Shown piece after piece: positions 1 to 25,227 of a stretch of 64,000 bases of DNA. The translations under genes were made by a program, and so were the position numbers. The notes below the pieces were generated by a model. That model was not told the DNA's origin. It worked only from the letters and a program-made list of their open reading frames with translations, and searched no databases. Origin of the DNA: Trochalopteron elliotii (lineage: Eukaryota; Chordata; Aves; Passeriformes; Leiothrichidae); contig JANPWX010000548.1 in NCBI GenBank assembly GCA_024734555.1, positions 1,692,482 through 1,756,481 of the forward strand, read 5' to 3'. Numbering within the stretch: position 1 is the stretch's first letter; each line of letters begins with the position of its first letter.

Positions 1-1090
1 ACACCCCAACACCCCAAAGCTGAAACATTATTTCTCTTAAGCAGTGGCACCAGTGACCATTTCAGACACAGCCTGAAGAACAACTCCCTCCATCTGTGCA
101 AGCCACTCTGTCTCTGTGCTCCCTTTTTGACATCCCTGTTCAGACTGTACATGTAGGTACTATTATTGCTGGCTCTGATGCTGGTTTTGGTGATGTGGGT
201 ACCTGCTACAGGATTGGAGCATTTAGTAAAGCCAAGGAGCCAGCCACAGGATATTAGTGCCTGATCAGCATCTCTTTGGGCTAAATATCAACTACTATAA
301 GATTACAAAGGATTAAAGATTATAAGATTATTATAAAGACTATAAGATTATTAAACCCCTACTGTTCAGTGAGTTTCAGGTTTCTATGCTGTTCTTAGTT
401 GACTGCAAAGGAACCAGTTTGCAAGGAGAACACAAGGGTTGCCATCCCTCATGAAACATCCCACCCACACTGACTGCAAATCCATTCATAAGCACTCAAG
501 AGGCTGGATTAATTACTGTTCTCTGAATTAGAGGTGAGTTCCAGGAGCAACTCCAGCATGAGGAATTGCAGCTTGGGTTTCTCTGTAAAGTCAGAATTGT
601 CTGAGTTCATACAAAGGACCCTGTTTGGAGCTACACTTGCACCCCACACCCCTATGTGCAGTGGTGTAGGAGGGGTCCAACCAAGAGATGCCAGCCCCCA
701 GAGGAATTTCCTCCTTCAAGGAAGCTCTCTGCACATGGGCCAAGCCAAACCTTGGCTCCCTCTCCCCAGCACAAAGCCACTTCTTAGGGGAACCTGTGCT
801 CTCTGAAACCCTGGAAGCAGAACACTCCTAGCTCCACCCTTTGCTCCCTGGCGTGGAGGAGGAAGGTTGAGTCCTGGCAGCTCTTTCAGAAGATCAGAAA
901 GAGCCAAGCAGGTGTAGGCAGAACACCTCTGCTAATTAATGTCACGTGGCAGACGTCCCTGAGCCAGGAGCTGAGCAGCCTCCACCAGCTGCACGTCAGT
1001 TTGGGTTTCTCCCTGCACAAGATGAAGCACTGCATGTTGTTCATGGCCAATTCAGAAGTGCTGCTGAACTGTCATGTTCTGTTTGAACAG

Positions 1091-1103
1091 ACACACACAC
1101 ACA
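1091..1103. repeat. (AC)n microsatellite, short
   Basis: Six AC units in intron 6. Confidence 0.9.
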
Positions 1104-2285
1104 AACCCCTCCAGTCATCACTTCCTGGGTAATTGACACACGCCAAGGTAGAGCCCACAGCAAGTCAGGGGCAATGCTCTCTCCCTAAACCCTGCAAAAT
1201 CACAAGATGCTTGAAGGCTGGAAGGATTAACATCACTGTCATAAAACAGTAAGAGATAAAGACCATCCCTGGCAAGAACACTTGATAAAGAACAGGAGCC
1301 TCTCAGGCAGACTTGCAGAACAGCTTATGGATCAGCCCAGCATTAGCAGTGCTGATGATATCACACCTTACAAACTTTGGTATCTTTTAACCAGTAGGTA
1401 TTAGCCAACAAATGGTTCATGCTGCTCCACGTTCCAGCACAGCAGGAGTCTCCATGTGCAGCATTTCCTACTGGCCCAACACCACTTGAAGAAATCATTC
1501 TGGTGGCCAAAGCTCAAAGGGGCATTGCTGCAGCTGGAGCTCCAGCGAACCTGGCACAGGGACCTGGGGCCAACCTCCATCACCATTATCTAAGCTCCCT
1601 TTGTCCTTTCATTTAGAAGCCTTTTGCACAAATTTGAGGCACTTCTTGCTGCTGTTGTGTCTCTCACTCCATCCTTGCCAACAACAGGGCCCCACCACCC
1701 AGCTCTGCTCTGCTGTTTGGGCAGTACCAGCAGTCAGCACAGAACCAGACTCCACATATCCCTGCTGTCACTGAATACTTCCACAAGAAGTTTAACATTT
1801 GAACACTACTGAAGAATTTTAATGCTAAAGATTAAAGTTCTGTCACATATATCAAAGCAGACCCATTTGTTACCCACAGCAAAGCCTCTGCCACTTCCAT
1901 CCAGCCTCCTTGTGGCACCAAGGCCAGCCAAATAAAAGGCAGTGCCTTTTAAAAATCTTTACAGAAGTTAAGCAGGTGTATTCAAACTCTTTGTCCTTGG
2001 CTTCACCATCTTCACCTCTAATTTTAAGTAATGGCACTGTTTCCCAAGCAGGTGAGGCTCCCACTGATGTTATCCCATCTGTCTCCTTGGATAGCTCTAA
2101 AGCAGAGCTTCAGCTCTCTGTCCTATCTGCATTTTAGTTAAAAATCCATCTCTGCACACCTTTACAGCAGAAGTGCACCTGCACACTTCTTCCTCACAGG
2201 GCAGCAAGATAGGGAAAAGACAGCAAGCAAGACTGACCTATTTGGCTTGATACAAAGCCCATTGATGCCAATGAAAACAGTACCC

Positions 2286-2303
2286 AAAAAAAAAAAAAAA
2301 AAA
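2286..2303. repeat. Poly(A), 18 bases
   Basis: A pure A run followed by CCAAACAAACCC, in intron 6. No LINE or processed-gene body precedes it, so it is not called a retrocopy tail. Confidence 0.9.
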
Positions 2304-3740
2304 CCAAACAAACCCAAATCAGAATCAGAACTAGTTAAAAGCTGCCCTTTCAAATCACACATATATCTGAGGGTTAAAAGAGACAGGAACATCCAGCAAG
2401 CCTGAGGCTAAGGCAGGAAACATGAATGCTCTTGTTTTAAAACATGAAATTATCAACAGGGTTTTAAGACCAGTTTGTCCTTAAAAGCCAAGCCCCACTG
2501 TCAGGCTGACAGCGTGGGTTTCACCAGCCCTAAGGAGCAAAAAAAGTCATAGCAGCAAGAGCTGTACAACACTAATCTTGGAGCTCCCTTGCAGTGTCCC
2601 TCTCACAGTGCATGCATAAGCAAATGCTTCATACATGTCTGAACAAAGGGTAGAGAGGCCTTATTTCAGTGTGAAAAAAGTTATGGGAAACAGAACAATG
2701 AGAGGCTACAATTTTCATTGATATTCTTTTCAGTGTACCCTAAAAGAAAAAGGCTACAAGAGAATATGAAAAACATCTTGTGACTTCTCACAGACAAGTG
2801 GTAAAATTTTATTGTTCTGGCTGTTCCCAGAGACTGCATGAATTTTTACACCCAGAGATATCATCCTTTGTAACTGTGCACAGCTCCCAGCACTCAGCTG
2901 CTGTATAATAACCAGAGACAATGCTGGGTCCAGCATCACTGGAATGGGCTCTCCAGTAGGCTCTGCCAAAGGTTTACTGCATGCCTGGCAAACAGCATCC
3001 CTCCCACAGGGATGATGTCCTCTCCCAGCTGCAGTGGCTTCAACTCCCCAGTGCACCCAGTGATGCCATAAAGCACATGGGGGGGAGTTATTATTTCTGC
3101 TGGTATTGTGACCTAACTACATATTTCTCACCAGCCAAATTTCCTTTCCTGAAAACAGCTCTGCCTTTAAAGCAAAATGGAAAAGATTATGTAAAGCTTT
3201 AAAAGTGCTCCTTGCATTTCTACACTTCTCCCCTCCCTTTTCTTACACAGCACACTTGCTCTATTGAGCAGTGCAGGTGTGAAATTATTGGAAGCAATGC
3301 AGGATTGCCCCTTCCCCAGCTCCCTGCCAGACACAGCCAACCAGCAGCTGACTGACCATACTGACTGTGCAGGTCTCAGGGCAGAAAAGAAGCTCCAGCA
3401 CCCAGAATTTCAGTGCTGGACAGTCCTGGCTCAGCCTCATGATAAATCTGTGTCAGCTCTCACTCAGCCCTTTGGGTTTCCCCTTCCCTGGTGATGAAGT
3501 TTGTAGACATCCCTCCATCAGCACCACATTCCCTTCTGCGACACACAACCCAGTGTTCTGAAAGCTGGACCAGATGCTGAAGAAGACTGTTCGTGGGAAG
3601 ACCCTGATTGTACACATTTGTCATTATATTTCCAGTAATTTGGGTAAATCCAAGTAAATTTCACAAGATGCAGCAGCATTCACAGGCTGGACACAAACTT
3701 GGTGCTCCAGAAATACAAAGTTGATTAGTTAAATTTCTCT

Positions 3741-4260
3741 TGTCCTGGTTCTGGCTGGGGTGGGTAATTTCCTTCCTAGCACTGGTACAGTGCCCTGTGT
3801 GGATTAAGGATGAGAATGATGTTGAGAACTCACTGATGGTTTGGTTGTTGCTGAGCAGCTCTCACACTCAGTCAAGGACCTGCCAGCTCCTCCTGCTGCC
3901 CAGCCAGGGGGGGATACTGGGGGGCACAAGGAGCTGGGGGAGACACAGCCAGGACAGCTGACCAAAGAAATATTCAGTGTGTAAACTGTGGGGAGAGCTG
4001 GCCAGGAGCCACTCAAGGAACTGGCTGAGCACCAGTCAGCCAGTGGTGAGCAACAGATTTTCATTTGCATCACTTGACTTTCTTGAGTTTTATTTCTCTC
4101 TCTTTCCCTTATTTTCTTTTTCATTATTACCATTATATTTGAATTATTAAACTGCTCTTATCTCAACCCACAAGTCCTCAGTTCTGCCCTTCTGATTCTC
4201 TTCCCCATCCCACAGTGAGGAGTAAGCAAGAGTTGAGTGGGGCTTGGATAATCCACAACA
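3741..4260 (+). mobile_element. Likely solo LTR of an avian endogenous retrovirus (ERVL-like)
   Basis: The 520-bp segment begins TGTCCTGGTTCTGGCTGGGG and ends CCACAACA, so it has TG...CA termini. It contains a degenerate TATA region (GTGTGTAAACTG near 3977), the phrase ATTATTAAACTGCTCTTATC followed by CTCAACCCACAAG, and a CCCCATCCCAC motif near the end. I recognise this order from a family of LTRs common in passerines. No gag, pol or env remains nearby, so it appears to be a solo LTR. Flanking bases give no clean target duplication, which suggests an old insertion. It is antisense to FGFR2. The family name is from memory and should be checked against a bird repeat library. Confidence 0.75.
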
Positions 4261-7200
4261 TTCCTGCACCCCCCCCATTTCCCTGCCTTTCAGCATAAAT
4301 GGACAGCTTCCTAGGAAGCAGAGACAGGAGCACCAGCAACAGGCTCTGGCTGAGCAGCTGCTTTCTGAGAAAATGTCACTGAAAAGCAGTTGGGGCAATA
4401 AAACCAATTTGCTGGGATATTCACTCAAATATAGACATAGGTGTGCTCACAAACACCCTAGGTGCACAAATATCAAAGCAAACCAACTGCTGCCATGAAA
4501 TTATGTTGCTCAGTAATGTACATAATCCAACTGAATAGCAGAAACAGTGCTGCAGGTGCAAACACTAATAAATGCATGGAGACTCATTTATAAATGCAGA
4601 ATACACAAGATAACTGATGCTTTGATCACCTTATTAGTGATAGTGATTTAAAATCCCCTAAAAGTAGATGTAATTTTAAACTTTTACAAGCATCTTGTAA
4701 AAATTATAAATTACTTTATTCCAACTAATACACTGTCATGTTGGGTTCCTCCCTTTGCTAAAGTTGACAGTATCAGTGTTTTACTTCCATGAGGAGTCAA
4801 AAATTTCAACATGTTCATGCTACCTTCCAAAGACCAATCTGAAAAAGATAAACTCAGTATCTTAAATTTACAGAGCAGTTTAATATTCAAAAGTGTTTAC
4901 CAAACTCTGATTTTTAATGTGCCTTTTTACGTTTAAATGGAACAACAGCTGTGGAAGCTGCACCACAGGAACAGTAGCAATCCAAAAATGACATAATGGC
5001 TTAAAACCCCCAAAAGCTGTAAATCACAGGCACCTCTGGATGTCAGGTCACACAGGTCTGCAGAGCACGTAGGAGAGGAGACCAACACTAAGGTTCTAGG
5101 TGTGACCTTTTTCCTTACTAGACACAGAATTTTACATTTTACTGATTTGTCCATGCTTTTCTGCCGGATTCCTCACCCTCTTACCTCTCTCACCCTGGTA
5201 ACACCCCTTTAATTTTTATTTTCATTTACTGCCAATTACACTGCCATTTTTTCACTAATAAAGCTGTGAGAAAAGGCTGGATCAGGTCAGAAAGCCCCTC
5301 TTATCGGGCACAAGATATGGCTTTCAGACACATGCCAATTGCACATTAACAAGGCAACAGTCTTGAGTTTGCATCTTCAGACAACTCCTGCAAATTCCTA
5401 CTTGCACTTCCACAAGTAGGATACAGCACAAATTAGAAGGCATGATTAAAAATGATAATAACAGAGCTGAAACAATATCCTGTTCATCACTCATCAAAAG
5501 AAAAGAGAAATAACTGCCTTGGGGCTGTAATAAGACAGAAAGTGGGACAGGGAGACCAGTCCTCCCCAGCAGGCTCTGCAGGAAGCATTCCAAACATGAC
5601 AAATTCACTGTTCACCCAGCAGATGAAATAATGACACCAGTATTTGTCCATAAAATGTAATTTAGCCAGACTACTCCAATGAAATCAGAAGCTTTAATGC
5701 TATAAAACTACAGGGTTGGAATATTTTTACCTTATTAAGGAAGAGGGGGAGGTGATGAAAAACCCATAAGCTTTCATTTTCCCTGAGCTGAACCATCACA
5801 GTGTGGGCTTTGTTTTCAGGAGCAAACCACACAGCCCCCAGCACTAAACAATTTGCGTAATTCCTCCTGCGATGCACACACCTTGCCAAAACTCCTGGTG
5901 CCAGGTGTAAAGTCCACACTCTGGGCTTATCAGCACATTAAATAAAAGCATCTTTCCTCTCAGCCTAACCTGAGGGCAAGCATCAGCCTGGATTCCTTGG
6001 TGCTTTTCTGTCCCTGCCTCATCTTGCCCCAGCCTGGAGCGCCAGGGTGAAGACATCAAGCCAAAGCTTGTCCTTGTAAAGAGCCAGTCAACAGCTACAG
6101 GAACATCTGCCAGAAATACAAGTTTAGGCTTGGTTGTAATACCTGCCCCCTTAACTCCTGCCAGACATTAATGATGCAACACCCAAGGCATGTTATTGAG
6201 TTGGTGTCAGTTCCTTTTTCGTATGTAACCTGAATCCTAAAAACAATTCTTTGGAAATTAAGGGAAGAACTAGAAGAACTATACTTGAGTCAAAGTAATT
6301 CTGAACTTTATCTCAACAAGCCTCAGCAAAAAAGCAAACAGTCCATATGTTTTTATGAATTCGGGAATGACCAAATGGAAACATGTCTTTAAAAAAAAAA
6401 ATAATACGTGCTCATGCCATGTTTGCAGCTAGAGACTGAGAGAGAACATGAAAGTCCCAAAATAAAACTTGAGTAGAAACAAAAGCAGAAGTTTTTCCTT
6501 CTGTCTAAATGAAGGGAAACATAAACAGTGAAGTACCAACAGCAAAATGTCTATCCCATTTTAGTAAGATTTTTAACAGCATGCCGTAAAAGAACAAGAA
6601 TAAAATTTATCCCATAGCACTCTAAAACCACCAAGAGTTCCGAATAAAAGTGTTCTTCTGCACAGCCATCAGTAAAATCACTCATACATGAGATTTCTGA
6701 GGCACAAGCCTTAAACTGAGAGTCATTTAAAATGCTTTCTGGATGAGAACTTACTCTCACCCTGATTTTATATGAAAATATGAATTGCTGTTAAGGGACA
6801 GCTGCGTGGTGCTCTGCCACCCCTGGAGCTCACTCCTCAGCAAAGAGAGCCAAAGGCATGGCTATGAGGCAAATTAGGAACTGCTCAAAGTACTGCTAAC
6901 CTGGCTGCAAAAGCGCTTCTTTTGAAAAAAAAAAGAAAAGAAAAAAAAAGTATTTGCAACATATTCATTTTTATAGCAAACAGCAGGATCCTCATATATC
7001 CTTTGCAGAGGTGTTGTGCTACAGCAGCTGCTTATAAATCCCAGTAAAATGAGGTAACGTGGCAAACTTCACCTGAAACCAAACCATCTTTTGTCTCCCT
7101 GGATGACAACATTAAATAGGGCAGAAACAGCTACCTGGCCCAGGACTGCTCAAAGAGTAACCTTTTTTTTTTTTCTTTCTGCCGTTAAAACCCAAATTCA

Positions 7201-7571
7201 ATTAGTTCCTCCATGCTCAAACTGAACTGCTGCTGCTGAAATTGTACTCCAGCAATAATTGCCATCCAAGAGTGATCTAATTATACACAAGTCTCAGTGG
7301 CTGCATTCCCACGTTGCTTCCTACAACCCGGATTCACTACAATGCAACTCCAGTGAAAACCACATCGTTTTCATTCCTTCTCCCTTAAGATTGCATGACT
7401 TTATATACCTTTAATGAGAATGGAGTTAGTCTATTAGTAAGCTTACCATAAAAACCCAAGTTTCTACCTACTGTTAAAAATAAAGGAGGAGAAAAGGCAC
7501 TTCAGCTGCATGTAAAAAAAACAGCTGATGGGCTAAACTATACAAGGGAAAGAACATTCTTTTAATTAAGG

Positions 7572-7690
7572 TACTGGATTAGGATTCAAAGACCAGCTTT
7601 GCTTCTTGGCTCTGTCACCAGCTTCCTGTGTGACCCAGGGCAAGAAATTTCATCACTCCACAGCTCAGGTTTTCATCTCTAAAATGGACA
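7572..7690 (+). mobile_element. MIR-type ancient SINE fragment
   Basis: The segment reads through the conserved MIR core: TCTGTCACCAGCTTCCTGTG, then TGACCCAGGGCAAG, then CAGCTCAGGTTTTCATCTCT and AAAATGGA. This matches the classic order of tRNA-derived MIR elements (TGTGACC-GGGCAAGTCAC-CTCAGTTTCCTCATCTGTAAAATGG) with scattered mismatches. It is antisense to FGFR2, in intron 6. MIRs were active in early amniotes, so a readable copy in a bird is old. Confidence 0.75.
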
Positions 7691-10600
7691 GTGACATTTC
7701 CCTCCCCTGGCCTTGCTGTATTTCTGTTGCAAGCAATTACTGTGTGCTGGCATGTTGCCCTGGACAATAAGTATCCAATATTAATTGAAGCCTCTGGGTC
7801 CTACCCTAATAAAAAGCTAAAATCGACTCGTCTCCCTTTCACAGCATCCTGGTGGAGTTTTGTATCACCACCATTTGCCACTACTGCAACCTATCACATC
7901 TGAGTCCCTGAGCCAACCCCTGCTACAATCCCCACTTGGAAATAAATGGAGAAGGAAGGAAGAGCCATTGATTGGGGTATCCCAAACATTCAGAGAATAA
8001 CTTTGTCCAGCACAGAACATCCTGGCCAACTTGAATGGGCCATTCCCTGCTAACACAGTCACTGTGCACAAGGATCCTGTGCAATAGAGAGGCTGCCAAT
8101 GACTTGCTGCTTTTTTTTTCTTCTGTATTTTCTACTCCCACTATAAAAAAAAAAAAAATCAGGGTTTTGCCAGGTCTGTAAATTTGAACAAGACCATCTG
8201 AGCTGACTCTTAAGAGTTCTTGCAAGTAATTACAAGGTAAAAATGAGAATACTTCACACCTACATTCTGACTGAAAATTTCTCAGCCCTGCTGGCTCCAG
8301 GCTTTTTAATTGTCAAAAGAGTTCAAGGTTTGGAAAGTTATTGGCATATTCTTAACTAGCATTGTGTCACTATTTGGCACGATTTCTGCTGGGATACCTC
8401 CCAACTCTGTGACATAATCAGAGGGTTCTCTACATTACACCATATAGTCAGATGCTCATGTCAGTGTAATATGTTACCATGTTTAAATACCATTTGCTAT
8501 TACTTACACTTAATCAGCTCTGGAACCAGTTAAACCATATAGGAAAAGTAATTTCAGAGGCTTTCAACTGACAGTTTTCTACAGAGAACTCAACCTAAAA
8601 TTACAACCTGAAGTTTGTAAGATGCGGTCTACGTAGGCAATTGCCTCTAAACAAACATTCATAACTCTCCACAACCCTGTGGGAACTGAAAATTCATATG
8701 AAAACAGAAAAAAGGGCATAAAGTTAACTCTGTAGAACTGTCTCAACTAGAAAAACTGTCAGAGTTTCCCCTTCTGGCCAGCCTTAATTTACTGCTTCAG
8801 CAATTTTATGCTCCACAATTACTGCAAGCCTCCAGCCACACAGGAATGGCTGAGCACTCCAACAACAACCCTCCTTTAGGTTAAAATCCCAATCTCTTGA
8901 GAGATTCACACTAAACTCAACCCAAGGTGCACATTCCCATGCACAGGTTTTCAAACAGACTCACAATTATACCCTTGAACTCATCAGATGAAATGAAATT
9001 AAAAAAAAAAAAAGAAGAGTGGTAAAATTACTAAGTATGCAGGATTCCAAAATGCAGGTTGTGACTTGCAAAATCATTTTTGGACTTCTGGTTTCATTTC
9101 TTACAGGACACAAGCAGGGTCCTCTGGGTGCCATCAGCTGGGTACCCAGCACCCCAAAGCTCTCATCACTTTTGAAAAACCTCATTATTTACTTTCCTGC
9201 CTCTCTATAGGAAAGGACTAGACATTTAAATAAATGACATAATCCTTACTACCATTCCATTCATTCATGCAGGTCACTATAATTTACTGCCAGGAAAAAC
9301 AAACTCCTGCAAAATATTCCTCAATGCAAGACATTCAAAAGCCTCAAAGCAGGAGAGGAGGTGAGAGGGCTTCTGACAAATATTTGCTCAAGTGACCGCA
9401 TCATCCATGAACACATTCACTAGGAAAAAAAAAAAAAATGGGCGAAGAAATTTATGGTCAACACGAAACACGCCAGGCTGGGACAGGAAAATGAAGAGGG
9501 GGTAGAGAAGGGGAATTTCTAACCAGTCTCATTTCAGCAAGGGAAGGTTTTGAGTCAGGCCTGGAGGCTGGGGCAAGCCCCTGCAGCAGCCTGAGCCCTG
9601 GGTGAGGTGGCCAGCAGAGAACCACAGCGTGCAGAGCACAGCTGACCACAACCACTGACAGCCATCCCCAGCAGCCGTTGCTGCTGCACCCTCCATAAAC
9701 TTTGTTTAAACAAGTGTTCAAACAAAAATGGCTTTGCCAGCCACCCAGCTCACCTCAACCATACATACCCAGAGCTCACTCTGTGACAAAATATTGCCAA
9801 GGCCATGAAAACCCTCAGTGCTTTCAGTGCTGACTGCCCAAACTCAAGTATGGGTGAGCTGGGTGTTTCACAGGCTCTGAAGAGTTAAAAATATGAGGGC
9901 TGGTGGTGGGGCTTTAGTCTGATGGGATCCTCATCACAAAGTGATCTCTCTCCTCCTCTGCCCCACAAAGGCTAGCTCTCCTTAGCATTTTCACAGGGAA
10001 TCTTTTCCTTTTGTGCCACCCAAGAAACTGGCACTTTTTTCTCTTGGATTTGGGTCTTTCTGCAGATTTAGGTGGTCTCAGACAAAACAAGACTCTACTT
10101 TTAAAGACCATCCAAAACAATGCAAGGGATATATTTTTACTCATGTAAAAACCAATCATGAACTAGGGAAATTAACATTTTGTCACAATTTAAATCATAT
10201 AAGCCCACACTTACAGTAAGATATTCTGCAAAGAACTTATGGAGTTGGGCAGTCTGTCACCAGCCAAAAATAGCATACAATAATCAAAATAATTTTTGCT
10301 TTCAATTATGATTGATCAAAAGTTCTATTCACAAAGCTTGCAATGCTCAGATCACCTCACAAGGCTGGAGAGAGCAAAGCCCATTCAAGACACACTTCAG
10401 AAACCATGGCTCAGATCCCTAAAAAGCCACACTGGTTATTTTGGACAGCAATGCCTTCAGAGTCAATAAAATAGCTCACACCCATCCAGACTAATCAGCA
10501 AGACTAGAGGTGAACAGAAACTGTTCCTGAGATTTCAAGCTCTAATTTAGCTAACCACTTAATAAATATCTGTAAGCCTTATTAAAGTCAACGGGATTTG

Positions 10601-11291
10601 GGTATTAATAAGATAACATTATTAAGCCTGTGTTTAATAGTCCTGTGTAATCACAGCTTTCCTACTACTTAAAAATTCACACATCTGTTTAGAATTTTTC
10701 CTCAGGTAAAACATTTCTTCAGAATTTTTATCATCTGTGTTTTGGAGACTGCTCAGAGCCCACCCAACAGGTTCCAGTTAGATCTCTGTTAGACTGCTGC
10801 GAATGCAAACTGCCTTTCCTGATGCTCCAGAATCTAGCTGCAAAGTCAATATCTAGCTTTTCATTAAAAAAAAAAAATCATTTCAGCTCTAATAACAGGA
10901 CTCTAAAGGATTGCTTGACAGTTCTCATAACTGCAGTTATTAAAGTCTGTGTTAGTACAATTGTACAAGTAATAATTAAATTGCAATACTAATGATTAAA
11001 ATTGCATCAGCATTTATTATTTGGTCGCCATGGCAAACTTGTGGGTGGATATTACACATGGATATTATACTTTTTTTGCCAAGGCAGGGGTAGATTAAGC
11101 CTACAGACACGAGTGAGACATATGAACACATCAAATTAAGAAGCACTTGGCTGTGCAGTGAAATCTTATCTCTGGAGTGCTACGAAATCATCTCCAAAAT
11201 AAACGCGGGACGTATCAGCTCGGCTCTAAAGGCTTGGATAGAGAAAGTCATTAGTGCCAAACATTGTCCTGCCCATGCCAGCTTCACTTAC

Positions 11292-11415
11292 CAACCACGT
11301 CGAGGTGGTAGGTGTGGTTGATGGAGCCGTACTGGTTCTCCACAATGCACGTGTAGTTCCCTTTGTCCGACGGCACCACGCTCTCCATGATGAGGCTCCA
11401 GTGCTGGTTACGGAC
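11292..11415 (-). CDS. FGFR2: FGFR2 exon 6: second half of Ig-like domain 2 (D2)
   Basis: This 124-bp exon encodes residues 211-251, from [23 protein letters not shown] to NHTYHLDVV, and the first base of the next codon (expected to be Glu of VVERS in exon 7). It holds the second D2 disulfide cysteine C233, the DKGNYTC Ig motif, and N-glycosylation sequons N230 (NYT) and N243 (NHT). R212 belongs to the heparin-binding surface. The acceptor ends CCCCAG and the donor is TTG|GTAAGT, phase 1. Exon 7 (the D2-D3 linker with the Ser-Pro pair mutated in Apert syndrome, and the N-terminal half of D3) was looked for below this point and not seen, so it should lie outside the window. Confidence 0.98.
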
Positions 11416-24198
<12,783 letters not shown>

Positions 24199-24273
24199 TC
24201 ATCTGGTTGCTGTCATTCACAAAGTCCTCAGACCCATCATTGTCGTCTTCATCATCTCCAGAGGAAAGAGCAT
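24199..24273 (-). CDS. FGFR2: FGFR2 exon 4: acid box and D1-D2 linker
   Basis: This 75-bp exon encodes residues 129-153 and the first base of R154. It contains the acidic run GDDEDDNDGSED (residues 134-145), the FGFR acid box. This patch competes with heparan sulfate for the basic face of D2 and thus helps autoinhibition. An N-glycosylation sequon lies at N148 (NDS). The exon is flanked by an acceptor ending GTGCAG and a strong donor (GTAAGT), both in phase 1. Mammalian FGFR2 has 78 bp here as I recall, so this copy has one codon fewer in the linker after the acid box, as I remember for chicken. It is separated from exon 3 by only 687 bp. Confidence 0.96.
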
Positions 24274-24960
24274 CTGCACATTAAAAACAACCAAGTCTTT
24301 AAACCAGCCTATCTTTTTTTTTTGACAGACAAATAAATTGATAACGCTACATCTTTTAGACTATAGAGTGTATTAAGGAGAACAAGTGTTTGTGTTAGTT
24401 GTGCAGAAGCTAGAGAAAAAGAAAATCCAGCCACAAAACGTGCTATTTCCATGTAAAATTGTAAAAAAACTAGCTAATAGCCCTTCCTGAAGTGCTGCAA
24501 AGCTTCCCAAGGGAGTTTGCTAATTGCAAAAATCTCTTTCCACTTAATATTTTAACTTCCGTTAAAGAAATGCAGTTGAACAGAACTGAGCATCTCCAGA
24601 ACAATTTATCTCTAAACTTGAAGGACGTAGAGCACACGTTTTCCTCTTCTGATACAGGGGGCAAAAACCTGCATTCATTCTACTGGCTTTATCATCACCA
24701 CAGCTGTCTAATTTAATCCTGTCAGAGTGGCATAAAACAGAGAGCTCTACCGCAGTTGTTAATGACTGTAGAGCCCATGGTGCAAAAAAAGTAGATATAA
24801 ACTGAGCCCCATTTCAGGGTCAGGACAAGGAGAAAAATGCCCAAAACGTCTACAGAACTCTCTGTACCCAAGTGGACTGTTTCATGTTAGGTCACAACGT
24901 GTCTTAACATCAACATTTCACAGCTTCTGCATGCAAAAAACCTGTGTTTGACTCACTCAC
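24274..24960 (-). other. FGFR2: FGFR2 intron 3 (short, 687 bp)
   Basis: A short intron between the D1 exon and the acid-box exon, bounded by GTGAGT and GTGCAG. No repeat is visible. It is roughly nine to twenty-three times shorter than the neighbouring introns. Confidence 0.93.
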
Positions 24961-25227
24961 CTGTAACATTTACAATGAAGTACAGAGTATCACTGTCTAG
25001 GGTCCTAACAGCAGTGCAAGCATAGAGGCCCGAATCTCTGGCCGTGGCATCCTTAATTTGTAAGTACTCCCCAATAATCACTGTCCTATTGTCGGGCCCC
25101 AAAGGGAGCCCATCCTTAGTCCAACTGATCATGACGGCGTCTCGCAATTGACAGCGCAACTCAAGCGGCTCTCCTGGCAGGGCTGAGTAAACATCTGGCT
25201 GAGAGATTTGGTATTTGGTTGGCGGCT
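24961..25227 (-). CDS. FGFR2: FGFR2 exon 3: Ig-like domain 1 (D1)
   Basis: This 267-bp exon encodes residues 40-128 plus the first base of codon 129. It starts [13 protein letters not shown] and contains the D1 Ig fold, with the disulfide cysteines at about C65 (in ELRCQL) and C110 (in GLYACTA), W75 between them and the DSGLYAC motif typical of Ig C'-F strands. N-glycosylation sequons are N86 (NRT) and N126 (NVT). D1 is the autoinhibitory, ligand-independent domain of the receptor. The acceptor at 25229-25228 follows a long pyrimidine tract, and the donor is CAG|GTGAGT. Both ends are phase 1, so the exon can be skipped without frameshift. Skipping of the equivalent exon gives the known two-Ig beta forms of FGFRs. 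Confidence 0.97.

Larger units (their letters stand above)
1..11291 (-). other. FGFR2: FGFR2 intron 6 (5' part only)
   Basis: At least 11.3 kb of intron following exon 6, running out of the window. I see no coding exon. It contains a likely ERV LTR at 3741-4260, a MIR-type SINE at about 7572-7690, a pure A run at 2286-2303 and a short CA run at 1091-1103. An AT-rich block at 290-360 has repeated TATAAGATTA-like words. Short reading frames here have no exon-like boundaries or recognisable domains. Confidence 0.9.

Noticed and set aside
2286..2303. Poly(A) as the tail of a processed pseudogene
   Set aside because: No gene-like or LINE-like body upstream on either strand and no flanking duplication seen.
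1..11291. FGFR2 exon 7 (VVERSPHRP..., D3 N-terminal half)
   Set aside because: Looked for on the minus strand and not found in any frame given or in the sequence as read. Intron 6 is presumed to continue outside the window.
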